A stretch of 64,000 nt of DNA, taken from UBA3006 sp031401235 (lineage in GTDB: Bacteria > Actinomycetota > Acidimicrobiia > Acidimicrobiales > Ilumatobacteraceae). The position numbers were made by a program, and so were the translations under genes. Location of the stretch: positions 6,454-70,453 of the forward strand of contig JANNRJ010000018.1 in assembly GCA_031401235.1 (NCBI GenBank), written 5' to 3'. The notes beneath the pieces are model-generated. The model saw nothing but the letters and a program-made list of their open reading frames with translations, did not search any database and had not been told where the DNA came from. This document shows, in pieces, positions 44,102 to 51,297 of this stretch; within the stretch, counting starts at the first letter, position 1; each line of letters starts with the position of its first letter.

Positions 44102-44187
44102 GAGATTGTCTCCTCGATAACTCGGGTGATTCTGTCTAGTTTGACTATGACTCGTTGCGTACTCCGCCTTGAAAGTCACGATTACTA

Positions 44188-44213
44188 GTACCCCATTCTT
44201 TGACTGACTAGAC
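44188..44213 (-). promoter_or_regulatory. SigB/SigF-type promoter candidate for csbD
   Basis: On the minus strand GTCT (44213-44210), 16 bases and GGGTAC (44193-44188), about 87 bases upstream of the csbD start codon. Confidence 0.6.
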
Positions 44214-44272
44214 CAAACCACGAAAAATCTGGCAGACTTTGCCAATCACGTTTGACCATAGGGGGCGCTCGA

Positions 44273-44599
44273 GTGAATGATGCGGGAAGCAACGATTCTC
44301 TGACCGTAGATATAGGTTCGGACGGAGCCATTGTCGTCCATGGCGATATTGACATAGCGGGAGGTCCCATATTGGACGCAGTTATTTTGTCGCGAGAAAG
44401 TATCCAACAGATCGTTATCGATCTAGCCGATGTGTCGTTCATCGACTCATCTGGATTACGAAGCCTGCTCGGTGCAAGCCGCCGGGCGCAAACTCGCAAC
44501 TCAACGGTCAAACTACGCTCGGTTGGACCGGAGATCACCCGACTTCTTCAAATTACGGGTACATCTGATCAATTCGACATCGAGAGTAGCCGTGACTGA
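44273..44599 (+). CDS. STAS-domain anti-sigma-factor antagonist
   Basis: I chose GTG 44273 with GGGGG eight bases upstream; a TTG at 44252 is also in frame. The 108-residue protein is a single STAS domain: AIVVHGDIDIAGG, then IVIDLADVSFIDSSGLRSLLGASRRA with the phosphorylatable Ser of DSSGL near residue 63. In its dephosphorylated form such an RsbV-like protein binds the anti-sigma factor and frees sigma. It is the first gene of a coupled three-gene unit with an RsbW-like protein and the sigma factor (8-base and 4-base overlaps). The GTYT-N16-GGG element found at its neighbours is not seen upstream of it. Confidence 0.9.
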   Translation: MNDAGSNDSLTVDIGSDGAIVVHGDIDIAGGPILDAVILSRESIQQIVIDLADVSFIDSSGLRSLLGASRRAQTRNSTVKLRSVGPEITRLLQITGTSDQFDIESSRD

Positions 44600-44981
44600 A
44601 TCAGGATTCATTGGTCCTGTCGAAATCCGAGTTCCGCCCGATCCATCCCTTTCACGAGTCCTACGTCTGGCGGCCAGTGGTATCGCGTCGTTGGCTGGGT
44701 TTACCGTTGACGAAATTGAAGACATAAAGGTCGCAGTGAGCGAGGTGCTCATTGCCCTTATTGAGCACGGCGGGGGTAAGCCGGTAGATATGCAGTTTGA
44801 GGTCGACAGCCATTCATTCAAGCTTCGGGGCCGGACAATGGTCGTGAATTTCGATATGAGTCATCCAGATCTCCTCCTCTGTCGCTCGGTCTTGACAGAG
44901 GTGTGTACTAGCCACACAATCGATCTGGTCGATAATCAAGCGCACATATGGGCTGAAGTAACTCACTCCACGATCGAATGA
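44592..44981 (+). CDS. Degenerate RsbW-like anti-sigma protein
   Basis: From GTG 44592, which overlaps the STAS stop by 8 bases, the protein has 129 residues. It aligns with RsbW-type GHKL domains: EIRVPPDPSLSRVLRLAASGIASLAGFTVDEIEDIKVAVSEV at the N-terminus (quoted by region, residues about 10-52), then the N-box position. The N-box reads SEVLIALIEHG, so the Asn that binds Mg-ATP (SELVANAIEHG in the neighbour) is Ala. No GxG-type G2 box is visible in the C-terminal third either. It may bind sigma without kinase activity, leaving phosphorylation to the ATPase at 43508. Overlap with the sigma gene is ATGA. Confidence 0.8.
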   Translation: MTESGFIGPVEIRVPPDPSLSRVLRLAASGIASLAGFTVDEIEDIKVAVSEVLIALIEHGGGKPVDMQFEVDSHSFKLRGRTMVVNFDMSHPDLLLCRSVLTEVCTSHTIDLVDNQAHIWAEVTHSTIE

Positions 44982-45730
44982 TTCCCGATTCAGCCCCGTC
45001 CGCGGCCGACGATGCATGGCTCCAAGATTCGCTTGAGCTGTTCGCAAAGAATCGCGACAATAACATTCGAGATGAAATTGCAAAACGGACCTCATGGATT
45101 GCGGTTCGCAGTGCCCGTCGTTTTTGGGACCGCGGAGAGCCATTTGAGGATCTCGTCCAAGTGGCACAAATCGGGCTGCTGAAAGCGATCGATCGATTCG
45201 ATCCAACTCTTGGAATACACTTTGGCGCCTACGCCACGCCGACGATTGTTGGTGAACTTCGCCGACACTTTCGAGATTACACATGGAGCGTGCACGTTCC
45301 TCGGCGAACCAAAGATATGCGGGTATCTGTGAATACGGCAAGGGAAGACCTAACTAAAGCGTTGGGCCGTTCCCCTCTAGTATCGGAAATCGCCGCTCGG
45401 CTCAAGGTATCGGCTGATTCTGTAATCGGAGTTTTGGAGGCCAATAACGCTTACCGCGCATATTCCCTCGACAAAACCGGCACAGATCGGGCCCACGGAA
45501 ACGATTCGAAATTCGACGAAGTTTTGGATCGCGAGGTAATTTCACACCTACTAGATCAGCTCCCTCCGCGTCAACGCAAAGTCCTCTACCTTAGGTATTT
45601 TGAAGAATTAAGCCAAGAACAAATCGCCGAACGGATCGGCACAAGTCAAGTCCACGTGGGTCGATTGATTGCAACGAGCCTGGCCCAGCTGCGCAAACAG
45701 ATGGCGGAAAAACCCACAAGCCAAACATGA
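44978..45730 (+). CDS. RNA polymerase sigma factor, SigB/SigF/SigG family
   Basis: The 250-residue sigma-70 factor has region 2 (EPFEDLVQVAQIGLLKAIDRF, then GAYATPTIVGELRRHFRD and VHVPRR, residues about 54-110), region 3 (LTKALGRSPLVSEIAARL) and region 4 (LPPRQRKVLYLRYFEELSQEQIAERIGTSQVHVGRL, quoted by region, about 195-232). The GELRRHFRD.....VPRR sequence is diagnostic for the stress and sporulation SigB/F/G group. It is the last gene of the STAS-RsbW-sigma unit. Its inferred promoters (GTYT-N16-GGGNAN) surround it on both sides, so it most likely controls this block. Confidence 0.93.
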   Translation: MIPDSAPSAADDAWLQDSLELFAKNRDNNIRDEIAKRTSWIAVRSARRFWDRGEPFEDLVQVAQIGLLKAIDRFDPTLGIHFGAYATPTIVGELRRHFRDYTWSVHVPRRTKDMRVSVNTAREDLTKALGRSPLVSEIAARLKVSADSVIGVLEANNAYRAYSLDKTGTDRAHGNDSKFDEVLDREVISHLLDQLPPRQRKVLYLRYFEELSQEQIAERIGTSQVHVGRLIATSLAQLRKQMAEKPTSQT

Positions 45731-45750
45731 GCAATTCCACTCTGGCGTAG

Positions 45751-45776
45751 GTCTGAGACGACGGGTGATCGGGTAT
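45751..45776 (+). promoter_or_regulatory. SigB/SigF-type promoter candidate for the BON-domain gene
   Basis: GTCT (45751-45754), 16 bases and GGGTAT (45771-45776), the perfect -10 of SigB/SigF consensus. ATG 45789 follows 12 bases after the -10, so the message would be nearly leaderless. Confidence 0.7.
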
Positions 45777-45788
45777 AGCTGTTGTTAC

Positions 45789-46142
45789 ATGATTCCACGA
45801 CCAATCGCCCGCAAAATTCGACCGATTTGGGTCGCCGCCATTGCTTCGGCCGCGTGGGCAAACCGAGACGATCTTCGTCGCTGGGTGAAATTCATACGCC
45901 TCGCCATCGACGAGCGTAAAATCCGCACAATTCCAGACCTTTTCACGGAAGTCAGGGTGCGAGCAGCGGTTTCGGCGAATCCATTACTGCGACGTGACCC
46001 GGCGCTCATAGATCTCACGGTTAAGAGTGGCGTTGTCACCTTGCTGACTGCCGATGCCGATTGGCCCGAGCCTCACAACAATCAGATTCGCCGGCTCAAG
46101 AACGTCAAGGGAATTAGCGAAGTTATTTCCCGGCCCGAATAA
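45789..46142 (+). CDS. BON-domain protein
   Basis: I chose ATG 45789, just downstream of the promoter element, although the frame extends back into the sigma gene. The 117-residue protein has a basic N-terminal third (residues 1-50) and a BON-like domain (about 52-115): VRVRAAVSANPLLRRDPALIDLTVKSGVVTL, then RRLKNVKGISEVI (quoted by region). BON domains bind phospholipid membranes and occur in stress and osmotic-shock proteins such as OsmY. No clear signal peptide is present (a short hydrophobic WVAAIASAAWA near residue 14 could be a membrane contact). It is likely a SigB target. Confidence 0.75.
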   Translation: MIPRPIARKIRPIWVAAIASAAWANRDDLRRWVKFIRLAIDERKIRTIPDLFTEVRVRAAVSANPLLRRDPALIDLTVKSGVVTLLTADADWPEPHNNQIRRLKNVKGISEVISRPE

Positions 46143-46146
46143 TTAG

Positions 46147-46172
46147 GTTTAGTGAGTCGTGAAATGGGGTAA
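46147..46172 (+). promoter_or_regulatory. SigB/SigF-type promoter candidate for the DUF6131 gene
   Basis: GTTT (46147-46150), 16 bases and GGGTAA (46167-46172); ATG 46182 lies 9 bases after it. It is separate from the BON gene promoter, so the two small genes each have their own copy. Confidence 0.7.
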
Positions 46173-46181
46173 TCCAAATAC

Positions 46182-46337
46182 ATGATTGTTACTGGACTAA
46201 TTCTTATGCTCATCGGACTCGTTTTGAACATCGGTATTCTCTCCACAGTGGGCGTCATTTTGCTCATCGTTGGTGCGGTGCTGATGCTGCTTGGAAGGTC
46301 TGGACGCCCACTTGGCGGCCGAAGCCATTATTGGTAG
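46182..46337 (+). CDS. DUF6131-like small membrane protein
   Basis: ATG 46182 opens a 51-residue gene with two membrane helices (MIVTGLILMLIGLVLNIG, then VGVILLIVGAVLMLLG) and a short basic, Gly-rich tail GRPLGGRSHYW. This pattern, two helices and a final GGR.HYW, is that of the actinobacterial DUF6131 family. Function unknown. A SigB-type promoter candidate ends 9 bases upstream, consistent with a stress-induced envelope protein. Confidence 0.85.
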   Translation: MIVTGLILMLIGLVLNIGILSTVGVILLIVGAVLMLLGRSGRPLGGRSHYW

Positions 46338-46349
46338 ACCGTACGGGTC

Positions 46350-47813
46350 CTAGTACGTAAATGTCATAATTCCGTCGTCAACTCGACCACGAAGGAACAT
46401 CTTCTTGTCGTGACCGTAGTTCTGCGGATTGATCCAAGGTTCTCGGTCACCTTGACGGGGGAATATGTGCATCACCCTCTTCATGTAATTCGGTGTGAAC
46501 CCGTCAATCCAATCGCGTTCCGGCATCGACAAATCGGTATCGCGTAGACGTGGCGTGCATTGAACGGTTCCCGTCTTGGCCATATGGTTAAGTAGACGGC
46601 AAACATATTCACAGGTCAAGTCTGCCCGCAATGTCCACGACGCGTTTATATAGCCAAACGAAGAAGCGAGATTCGGGATACCTGAGTATGCAAATCCCTT
46701 GTAGGTCCATGTCCGTGAGAAATCAACGGGCTGACCGTCGACGTAGAAGTCCATCTCGCCAAGAGTGACTAATTTCAGACCAGTGGCCGAGACGATGAGA
46801 TCGGCTTGGAGATGCTCCCCCGACTCCAAGGTGATGCCTGATTCGGTGAATGTGGAAATCTGATCGGTGACAACTGATGCCTTACCCGAATTAATCGCCT
46901 TGAATAGATCGCTATTTGGCAGCAAACAGAGTCGCTGATCCCACGGGTTGTATGTCGGCGTGAAATGTTTCTCGACGTCATAGTCCGGTCCAAGTTCCTG
47001 GCGAACCATGCCGAGGAGCAACTGACGAACCTTGTCCGGATCGGTACGAGTTTTTTTGTACACCAACTGTTGTCGAGTTATGTTTTTCCAACGAGTTAAT
47101 CGGTAGGCAATGGCGGCAGGCAAAAACCGTCGTAAATTGTTTGCAATTCGGTCTTCGTCTGGGCGAGACACCACATAGGTTGGCGAGCGTTGAAGAATTG
47201 TGACGTGACTTGCCTCCGTGGCCATGGCCGGAACCAAAGTCATCGCCGTGGCTCCCGAGCCAATTACCACGACTCGCTTTCCTGAGTAGTCAAGATCTGT
47301 TGGCCATTTCTGGGGATGCACAATTTGACCGGCAAAGCGTTTCATCCCAGGAAACTCGGGTTCATAACCGCCCTTATAGCTGTAATAGCCGGAGCACATG
47401 AACAGATAGCCGCAGGTAATTGTGACGTCTTGCCCCGTTTCGTGCCGATGGGAATGGACAGTCCATTGATGGTCGTCACTCGACCACTCGGCCTTGGTGA
47501 CAAGGTGTCCGAATCTGATGTGTTTATCGAGATTGTTTTCGGTCACTGTTTCTTGGAGATATTCAAGAATTGCCGGACCGGCGGCGATTGATTTTGTTGC
47601 AGTCCAAGGTTTGAACGAGTACCCAAGCGTGTGCATGTCGCTATCGGAACGTACCCCGGGGTAACGGAACAGATCCCAGGTGCCGCCGATACCGTCACGA
47701 CCTTCCAAGATCACAAACGATCGTTTTGGACATTTCTTTTGTAAGTGGTATCCAGCACCAATGCCGGAAATGCCCGCGCCAACTACGACGACATCAAAAT
47801 GCTCAACAACCAT
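46350..47813 (-). CDS. Flavin-containing/Baeyer-Villiger monooxygenase, EthA-like
   Basis: From ATG 47813, preceded by GGGGGAT, the protein has 487 residues. It shows the FAD site VVVVGAGISGIGAGYHL (residues about 6-22), the Baeyer-Villiger fingerprint FAGQIVHPQKWP (F-x-G-x-x-x-H-x-x-x-W, about 155-166) and the NADPH site VVVIGSGATAMTLVP right after it. Overall pattern and length resemble mycobacterial EthA, which inserts oxygen next to ketones. It uses NADPH, FAD and O2 in the cytoplasm. It is divergent from a TauE-type exporter gene, 55 bases apart. Substrate unknown. Confidence 0.9.
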   Translation of the reverse strand: MVVEHFDVVVVGAGISGIGAGYHLQKKCPKRSFVILEGRDGIGGTWDLFRYPGVRSDSDMHTLGYSFKPWTATKSIAAGPAILEYLQETVTENNLDKHIRFGHLVTKAEWSSDDHQWTVHSHRHETGQDVTITCGYLFMCSGYYSYKGGYEPEFPGMKRFAGQIVHPQKWPTDLDYSGKRVVVIGSGATAMTLVPAMATEASHVTILQRSPTYVVSRPDEDRIANNLRRFLPAAIAYRLTRWKNITRQQLVYKKTRTDPDKVRQLLLGMVRQELGPDYDVEKHFTPTYNPWDQRLCLLPNSDLFKAINSGKASVVTDQISTFTESGITLESGEHLQADLIVSATGLKLVTLGEMDFYVDGQPVDFSRTWTYKGFAYSGIPNLASSFGYINASWTLRADLTCEYVCRLLNHMAKTGTVQCTPRLRDTDLSMPERDWIDGFTPNYMKRVMHIFPRQGDREPWINPQNYGHDKKMFLRGRVDDGIMTFTY

Positions 47814-47868
47814 TGAAATCCCCCATGAGTTCGATCTCGACAAACTCCGAGCCTAATATCTACTCCAC

Positions 47869-48759
47869 ATGTCGGTACTCGTCTTTGCCATGGTCGGAGC
47901 ACTCGCCCAGCTCATTGACGGAACTTTGGGGATGGCATTTGGAATCACTTCCAGCAGCCTTCTCGTTGCGCTAAGTGCAACCCCATTGGCAGCAAGTGTC
48001 GCTGTGCATTTTGCCGAGCTCGGCACCACATTTGCATCGGGCGCATCACACTGGCGCGCCCGTAATGTCGACTGGCGAATCGTGCTGCGACTTGGTATTC
48101 CCGGAGCTTTCGGCGCCGCGCTTGGAGCTACCGTCCTCAGCCGCTTTTCACTCACCGATGCCAAGGTATGGATGTCATGGCTACTTTTGGTGTTGGGACT
48201 TGTACTTATCGCCCGATTTGGATTAGGCAGACGACTAATTCCGACAATTGCAGGTCAACCGACATCGGGATTGCTGATTCCACTTGGTGCCTTTGCCGGA
48301 TTCATTGACGCCAGTGGCGGAGGCGGATGGGGTCCCATTACAACTCCAACTTTGCTGTCCGTGACAACCGTCGAGCCACGTCGTGTTATTGGCACCGTCA
48401 GTGCTTCTGAATTTTTAGTTGCCCTCGCCGCCAGCGCCGGTTTTATCGGCGGCTCAGCCACGGCGGATCTCGACTGGAAGGTTGTTACTGGCCTACTTCT
48501 CGGCGGAGTGTTGATGGCCCCGTTTGCAGCACTGTTGGCCGGACGCTTACCACATGCTCCGTTTGGGACGTTGATCGGCGGGGTTGTCGTTATCACGAAT
48601 GCACGCACCATCATGACCACCAACAACATGTCGACCGGCGTGATTGCCGTTGTGATCGTCGTGGTGGCCTGCGTCGTGGCCACTCTTACGGTGGTCGCGT
48701 GGCGTCGCGAACATCGGATGGGTGTGGAGCACTCATTTTTCGAAGAGTCGGTTGACTAA
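47869..48759 (+). CDS. TauE/SafE-family membrane transporter
   Basis: The 296-residue integral membrane protein has about eight helices in two repeats, each opening with the family pattern: ALAQLIDGTLGMAFGITSSSLL (about residues 10-31) and GAFAGFIDASGGGGWGPITTP (about 142-162). Members export sulfite, sulfoacetate or other small anions. The stop codon directly abuts the GTG start of the PhyH gene (TAAGTG), so they form an operon. The pairing suggests export of an organic or inorganic sulfur product, which is inference only. Confidence 0.88.
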   Translation: MSVLVFAMVGALAQLIDGTLGMAFGITSSSLLVALSATPLAASVAVHFAELGTTFASGASHWRARNVDWRIVLRLGIPGAFGAALGATVLSRFSLTDAKVWMSWLLLVLGLVLIARFGLGRRLIPTIAGQPTSGLLIPLGAFAGFIDASGGGGWGPITTPTLLSVTTVEPRRVIGTVSASEFLVALAASAGFIGGSATADLDWKVVTGLLLGGVLMAPFAALLAGRLPHAPFGTLIGGVVVITNARTIMTTNNMSTGVIAVVIVVVACVVATLTVVAWRREHRMGVEHSFFEESVD

Positions 48760-49563
48760 GTGCACATCAGTGCCGAACTCATCGGCCACTATCAACGAGA
48801 TGGTGTGGTGATCTTGCGAAATTTAGTAAGTACTGACGCATTGAACAAACTCGCTGACGGCGTGGAAATAAACATGTCATCGCCGGGTCCTTGGGCCAAC
48901 GAGTACACCCCCGCTGGAGCCACGGGACGGTTCTTTGATGATTATGTCAACTGGCAACGAATACAACAATTTGCCGATGTTGGCACCGCCGGATCAGTTC
49001 CCGCCGCCGCACTTCAACTTATGGGCACCCGTGAGGCTCGCTATTTTCATGATCATGTGCTTGTGAAAGAGGCTGAGACGAGCGAAGTAACCCCGTGGCA
49101 TCACGACGATCCATACTACGGAATCGATGGATTTGACAATGTGAGTATTTGGATTCCACTGGATCCGATTGCCGAAGAAATTGCACTCTCGTTCATTGTG
49201 GGAAGTCACCGCTGGAATAAGCGCTTTATCCCCCGCCGCTTCGCCGATCAAACGGACTACGTGAATTCCGCACTCGATTTTGTGCATCTCCCAAGTTCAG
49301 ATGAACTGCTTGGCGAACCAACTATCACATGCCCAGTTCAACCTGGGGATGCGGTTGCGTTTCATTTTCGCACTCTTCATTGCGCCCCGGGTACCGCCGG
49401 TCATAATGTGAAACGGCGTCGGGCGGTAAGTTTTCGTTACGTCGGTGATGATGCACGCTTTGCCACGCGGCCTTGGCGCACATCGCCACCACTTGAGGCC
49501 CATGGTTTGCGACCTGGCGATGTCCTAGATGATCCGCGTTTTCCGGTTGTCGCCCGGGCCTGA
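48760..49563 (+). CDS. Phytanoyl-CoA dioxygenase (PhyH)-family 2-oxoglutarate oxygenase
   Basis: The 267-residue protein starts at GTG 48760, next to the upstream stop. It has the Fe(II) facial triad: H and D in TPWHHDDPYYG (about residues 109-119) and a distal His in FHFRTLHCAPGTAGHN (about 205-220), followed by Arg in KRRRAVSFRYVGDD for 2-oxoglutarate. Such enzymes hydroxylate or cleave small molecules with O2 and 2-oxoglutarate; PhyH-like enzymes also act on phosphonates and sulfonates. Operon context with a TauE-type exporter makes a sulfonate or similar substrate conceivable. Confidence 0.88.
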   Translation: MHISAELIGHYQRDGVVILRNLVSTDALNKLADGVEINMSSPGPWANEYTPAGATGRFFDDYVNWQRIQQFADVGTAGSVPAAALQLMGTREARYFHDHVLVKEAETSEVTPWHHDDPYYGIDGFDNVSIWIPLDPIAEEIALSFIVGSHRWNKRFIPRRFADQTDYVNSALDFVHLPSSDELLGEPTITCPVQPGDAVAFHFRTLHCAPGTAGHNVKRRRAVSFRYVGDDARFATRPWRTSPPLEAHGLRPGDVLDDPRFPVVARA

Positions 49564-49595
49564 TAAACCCGTGAGACAACCAAGGAGCATTCTTT

Positions 49596-49988
49596 ATGGC
49601 AACACTTGTAAATCAATCCGTTAAATTTAATGCCGGCGTTGAGCGCGTATATCAGGCGATTGCTGACTCGACCCAACATTCGGCATTTACGGGCGCATCG
49701 GCACTGTTGTCCACCGAACTGGGTGGACCGTTCACTACGCACGGTGGGGCAATCGAGGGACGCATCCTAGAACTCATCCCCAACGAACGAGTTGTTCAGG
49801 CGTGGCGAGTGGCGGACTGGCCCAAAGGTGAGTATTCGATCGTCCGATTTGAATTTTCCGGCGATAGCAACCACTCCGAAATCAAGCTGACCCATAGCGG
49901 AATACCCGAAGATGAGACCGAACACATCGCTCAAGGTTGGCAAAACATGTACTGGACTCCACTTGCGAAATATCTCACGAAAAAGTAA
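49596..49988 (+). CDS. SRPBCC/AHSA1-family protein
   Basis: The 130-residue protein has the START-like fold of the AHSA1 group: VKFNAGVERVYQAIADSTQHSAFTGA near the N-terminus (region 8-33), the central GGAIEGRILELIPNERVVQAWRV and the C-terminal helix HIAQGWQNMYWTPLAKYL. CCAAGGAG lies upstream of ATG 49596. It follows the PhyH gene by 32 bases and may share its transcript. Role unknown. Confidence 0.88.
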   Translation: MATLVNQSVKFNAGVERVYQAIADSTQHSAFTGASALLSTELGGPFTTHGGAIEGRILELIPNERVVQAWRVADWPKGEYSIVRFEFSGDSNHSEIKLTHSGIPEDETEHIAQGWQNMYWTPLAKYLTKK

Positions 49989-50000
49989 CCCAATCTTCGT

Positions 50001-50993
50001 TTAGTTGGTGTCTTCGCCCTCGTCGTTGTCGTGATCTTTGTCGTCGTCCTTGTCATGGTTCTTGTCGTGATCCTTGTCATGATCCTTGTCATGATCCTTG
50101 TCATGGTTCTTGTCTTCGTCATCGTCCTTATCATCGGCAGCGAAGTGGGAAACGCATTCACCCTGATTTTTGAATACTGGCGCGGTCGACAACTTCCAAC
50201 CGCCGTCCTTGCAAGCTTTCTTGTCTAACAGAGTCACCGCATTTTCGAAGTTATAGGTGACCGTATTTCCACCACTCGAAATCGATAGTGCGTCAGCATT
50301 CACTACTCCAACGATCGTTGCCCGACCAAGGTTGAAGCCGATACCGCCAACAACAGTTGCATTCGGGAACATCTGCATCATCCGGTCCCATGTAACCGGT
50401 AAATTCTGTGAACCTTCACCAAGAATACCCGTCAGCCATACTTTTCCAGTTGTACCCACACCCGCGGAGTATTGCTCCCAAACATTGTTGGTCGGTGACA
50501 CTCCCGCATTCAGATACGGCTCAACGTTTACGGTGGAGAACCCGGTTGTCCCGTTGCGGTAAATTTCCATTTGAAACGATGCAGCCACCGGAGAAATCGT
50601 CGTGTACGACAAAAATGAGACGGACTCAATCATCGAAAGCCGGACGCCAATCCGGTCGTAGTTGAAGAACGTTGCTTTACCGCCAAGTGCTGTTGCCGTC
50701 GGTCCAGGCTCGGTTGTCTTCAGCGCCAGACTACCCGTCCCCAACGGTGCACTACCAGGACCATTGACGAAGTACACAGCCCCATCGGTCAGATTACTGG
50801 TGACATTCCAGGCAACACCTGCCACGTAACGCTTGTACCACGCACCAGGAATCAGGCTGGTCGGCTGGCCAGAACCAGCAACCGAACTCTCTCTGACAAT
50901 GATGACGTTAGAAATTGCTGCGGCGGGTAATGCTGAAGCAAAAACTGTGGTGGCAACAAATGCTGCCAGTGAAAGTAGACGAAACTGTTTCAA
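50001..50993 (-). CDS. Secreted protein with Asp/His/Lys repeat tail
   Basis: I place the start at TTG 50993, which has AAAGGAG six bases upstream and opens a textbook Sec signal (KQFRLLSLAAFVATTVFASALPAAA, cleavage near residue 25); an ATG at 51020 lacks such a signal. The 330-residue protein has a Ser/Thr/Gly-rich beta domain (about 30-255), then CKDGGWK...FKNQGECVSHF, a short motif I associate with many secreted actinobacterial proteins, and a tail of about 40 residues dominated by HDKD-type tetrapeptides. The tail is strongly charged and could bind metal ions or calcium. Function unknown. Its promoter region contains two ACAATTGT palindromes. Confidence 0.78.
   Translation of the reverse strand: MKQFRLLSLAAFVATTVFASALPAAAISNVIIVRESSVAGSGQPTSLIPGAWYKRYVAGVAWNVTSNLTDGAVYFVNGPGSAPLGTGSLALKTTEPGPTATALGGKATFFNYDRIGVRLSMIESVSFLSYTTISPVAASFQMEIYRNGTTGFSTVNVEPYLNAGVSPTNNVWEQYSAGVGTTGKVWLTGILGEGSQNLPVTWDRMMQMFPNATVVGGIGFNLGRATIVGVVNADALSISSGGNTVTYNFENAVTLLDKKACKDGGWKLSTAPVFKNQGECVSHFAADDKDDDEDKNHDKDHDKDHDKDHDKNHDKDDDKDHDNDEGEDTN
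50028..50111. repeat. Seven tandem 12-base units encoding KDHD-type tetrapeptides
   Basis: The consensus on the plus strand is GTCATGATCCTT; units 4 to 6 differ at one base or none and units 1-3 and 7 at a few. Each encodes K-(D/N)-(H/D)-D on the minus strand. The unit is four codons, so copy-number change by slippage or recombination would lengthen or shorten the tail without a frameshift. Confidence 0.9.
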
Positions 50994-51051
50994 CGTGTGC
51001 TCCTTTGGCTGGACACCCATTTATCTCTTTCTGCCTCACTAACTAACTTCA

Positions 51052-51069
51052 ACAATTGTACACAATTGT
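51052..51069. promoter_or_regulatory. Two ACAATTGT palindromes one helical turn apart
   Basis: ACAATTGT occurs at 51052-51059 and 51062-51069, each self-complementary and 10 bases apart centre to centre, about 60 bases upstream of the secreted repeat-protein start. Binding on the same DNA face by a regulator is suggested. AT-rich promoter DNA could produce this by chance. Confidence 0.4.
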
Positions 51070-51153
51070 ACCAACCAATTATCACGCAGGACTTCGTGGC
51101 CCGCCCGATCCACCGGCTCCACACCAAGTGGAGCAGCAGATAGTGTTCAGATT

Positions 51154-51297
51154 ATGATTCGCGCGCGATGGAACGGTGAAATTATCGCCGAAAGTAACGA
51201 CGCGACATCGTTCTACGCGAACCCCAGTGCCGAGGCGAGCAACATCGAAAATAGTGTGGCATTCTGGCAAGGTGTGACAGTTGAAACCGAAGCGTGA
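51154..51297 (+). CDS. Mini-DUF427 protein (47 residues)
   Basis: ATG 51154 opens a 47-codon gene. Its N-terminus MIRARWNGEIIAES-ND matches the start of DUF427 proteins (WNG..IAES.D), and its C-terminus NPSAEASNIENSVAFWQGVTVE matches their end (P.P...A..I...VAFW.GV.VE, residues about 24-44). The central roughly 45 residues of the usual domain, with EGNHYFP and CPWKG, are missing. The stop overlaps the GTG start of the flavin oxidoreductase (GTGA), the coupling seen for real operon partners here. It could be a shortened functional member or an in-frame deletion remnant still translated. Confidence 0.6.
   Translation: MIRARWNGEIIAESNDATSFYANPSAEASNIENSVAFWQGVTVETEA

Noticed and set aside
44230..44272. 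Possible stress-type promoter for the STAS-RsbW-sigma unit
   Set aside because: GGGGG is present, but no GTYT box lies 16 bases before any GGG start; I cannot support an autoregulatory promoter here.
47813..47850. GTTT followed by GGGGAT upstream of the flavin monooxygenase gene
   Set aside because: The spacer is 18-19 bases, not 16 as in the six accepted elements, and the GGGGGAT is better explained as ribosome binding site.
48255..48683. 142-codon minus-strand frame opposite the TauE-type gene
   Set aside because: Thr/Pro/Ala-rich translation typical of antisense frames; the plus-strand gene has clear family motifs.
50028..50111. CRISPR-like array or phase-variation tract
   Set aside because: Units are contiguous 12-base coding repeats without spacers, and unit changes keep the frame, so neither CRISPR nor on/off phase variation applies.
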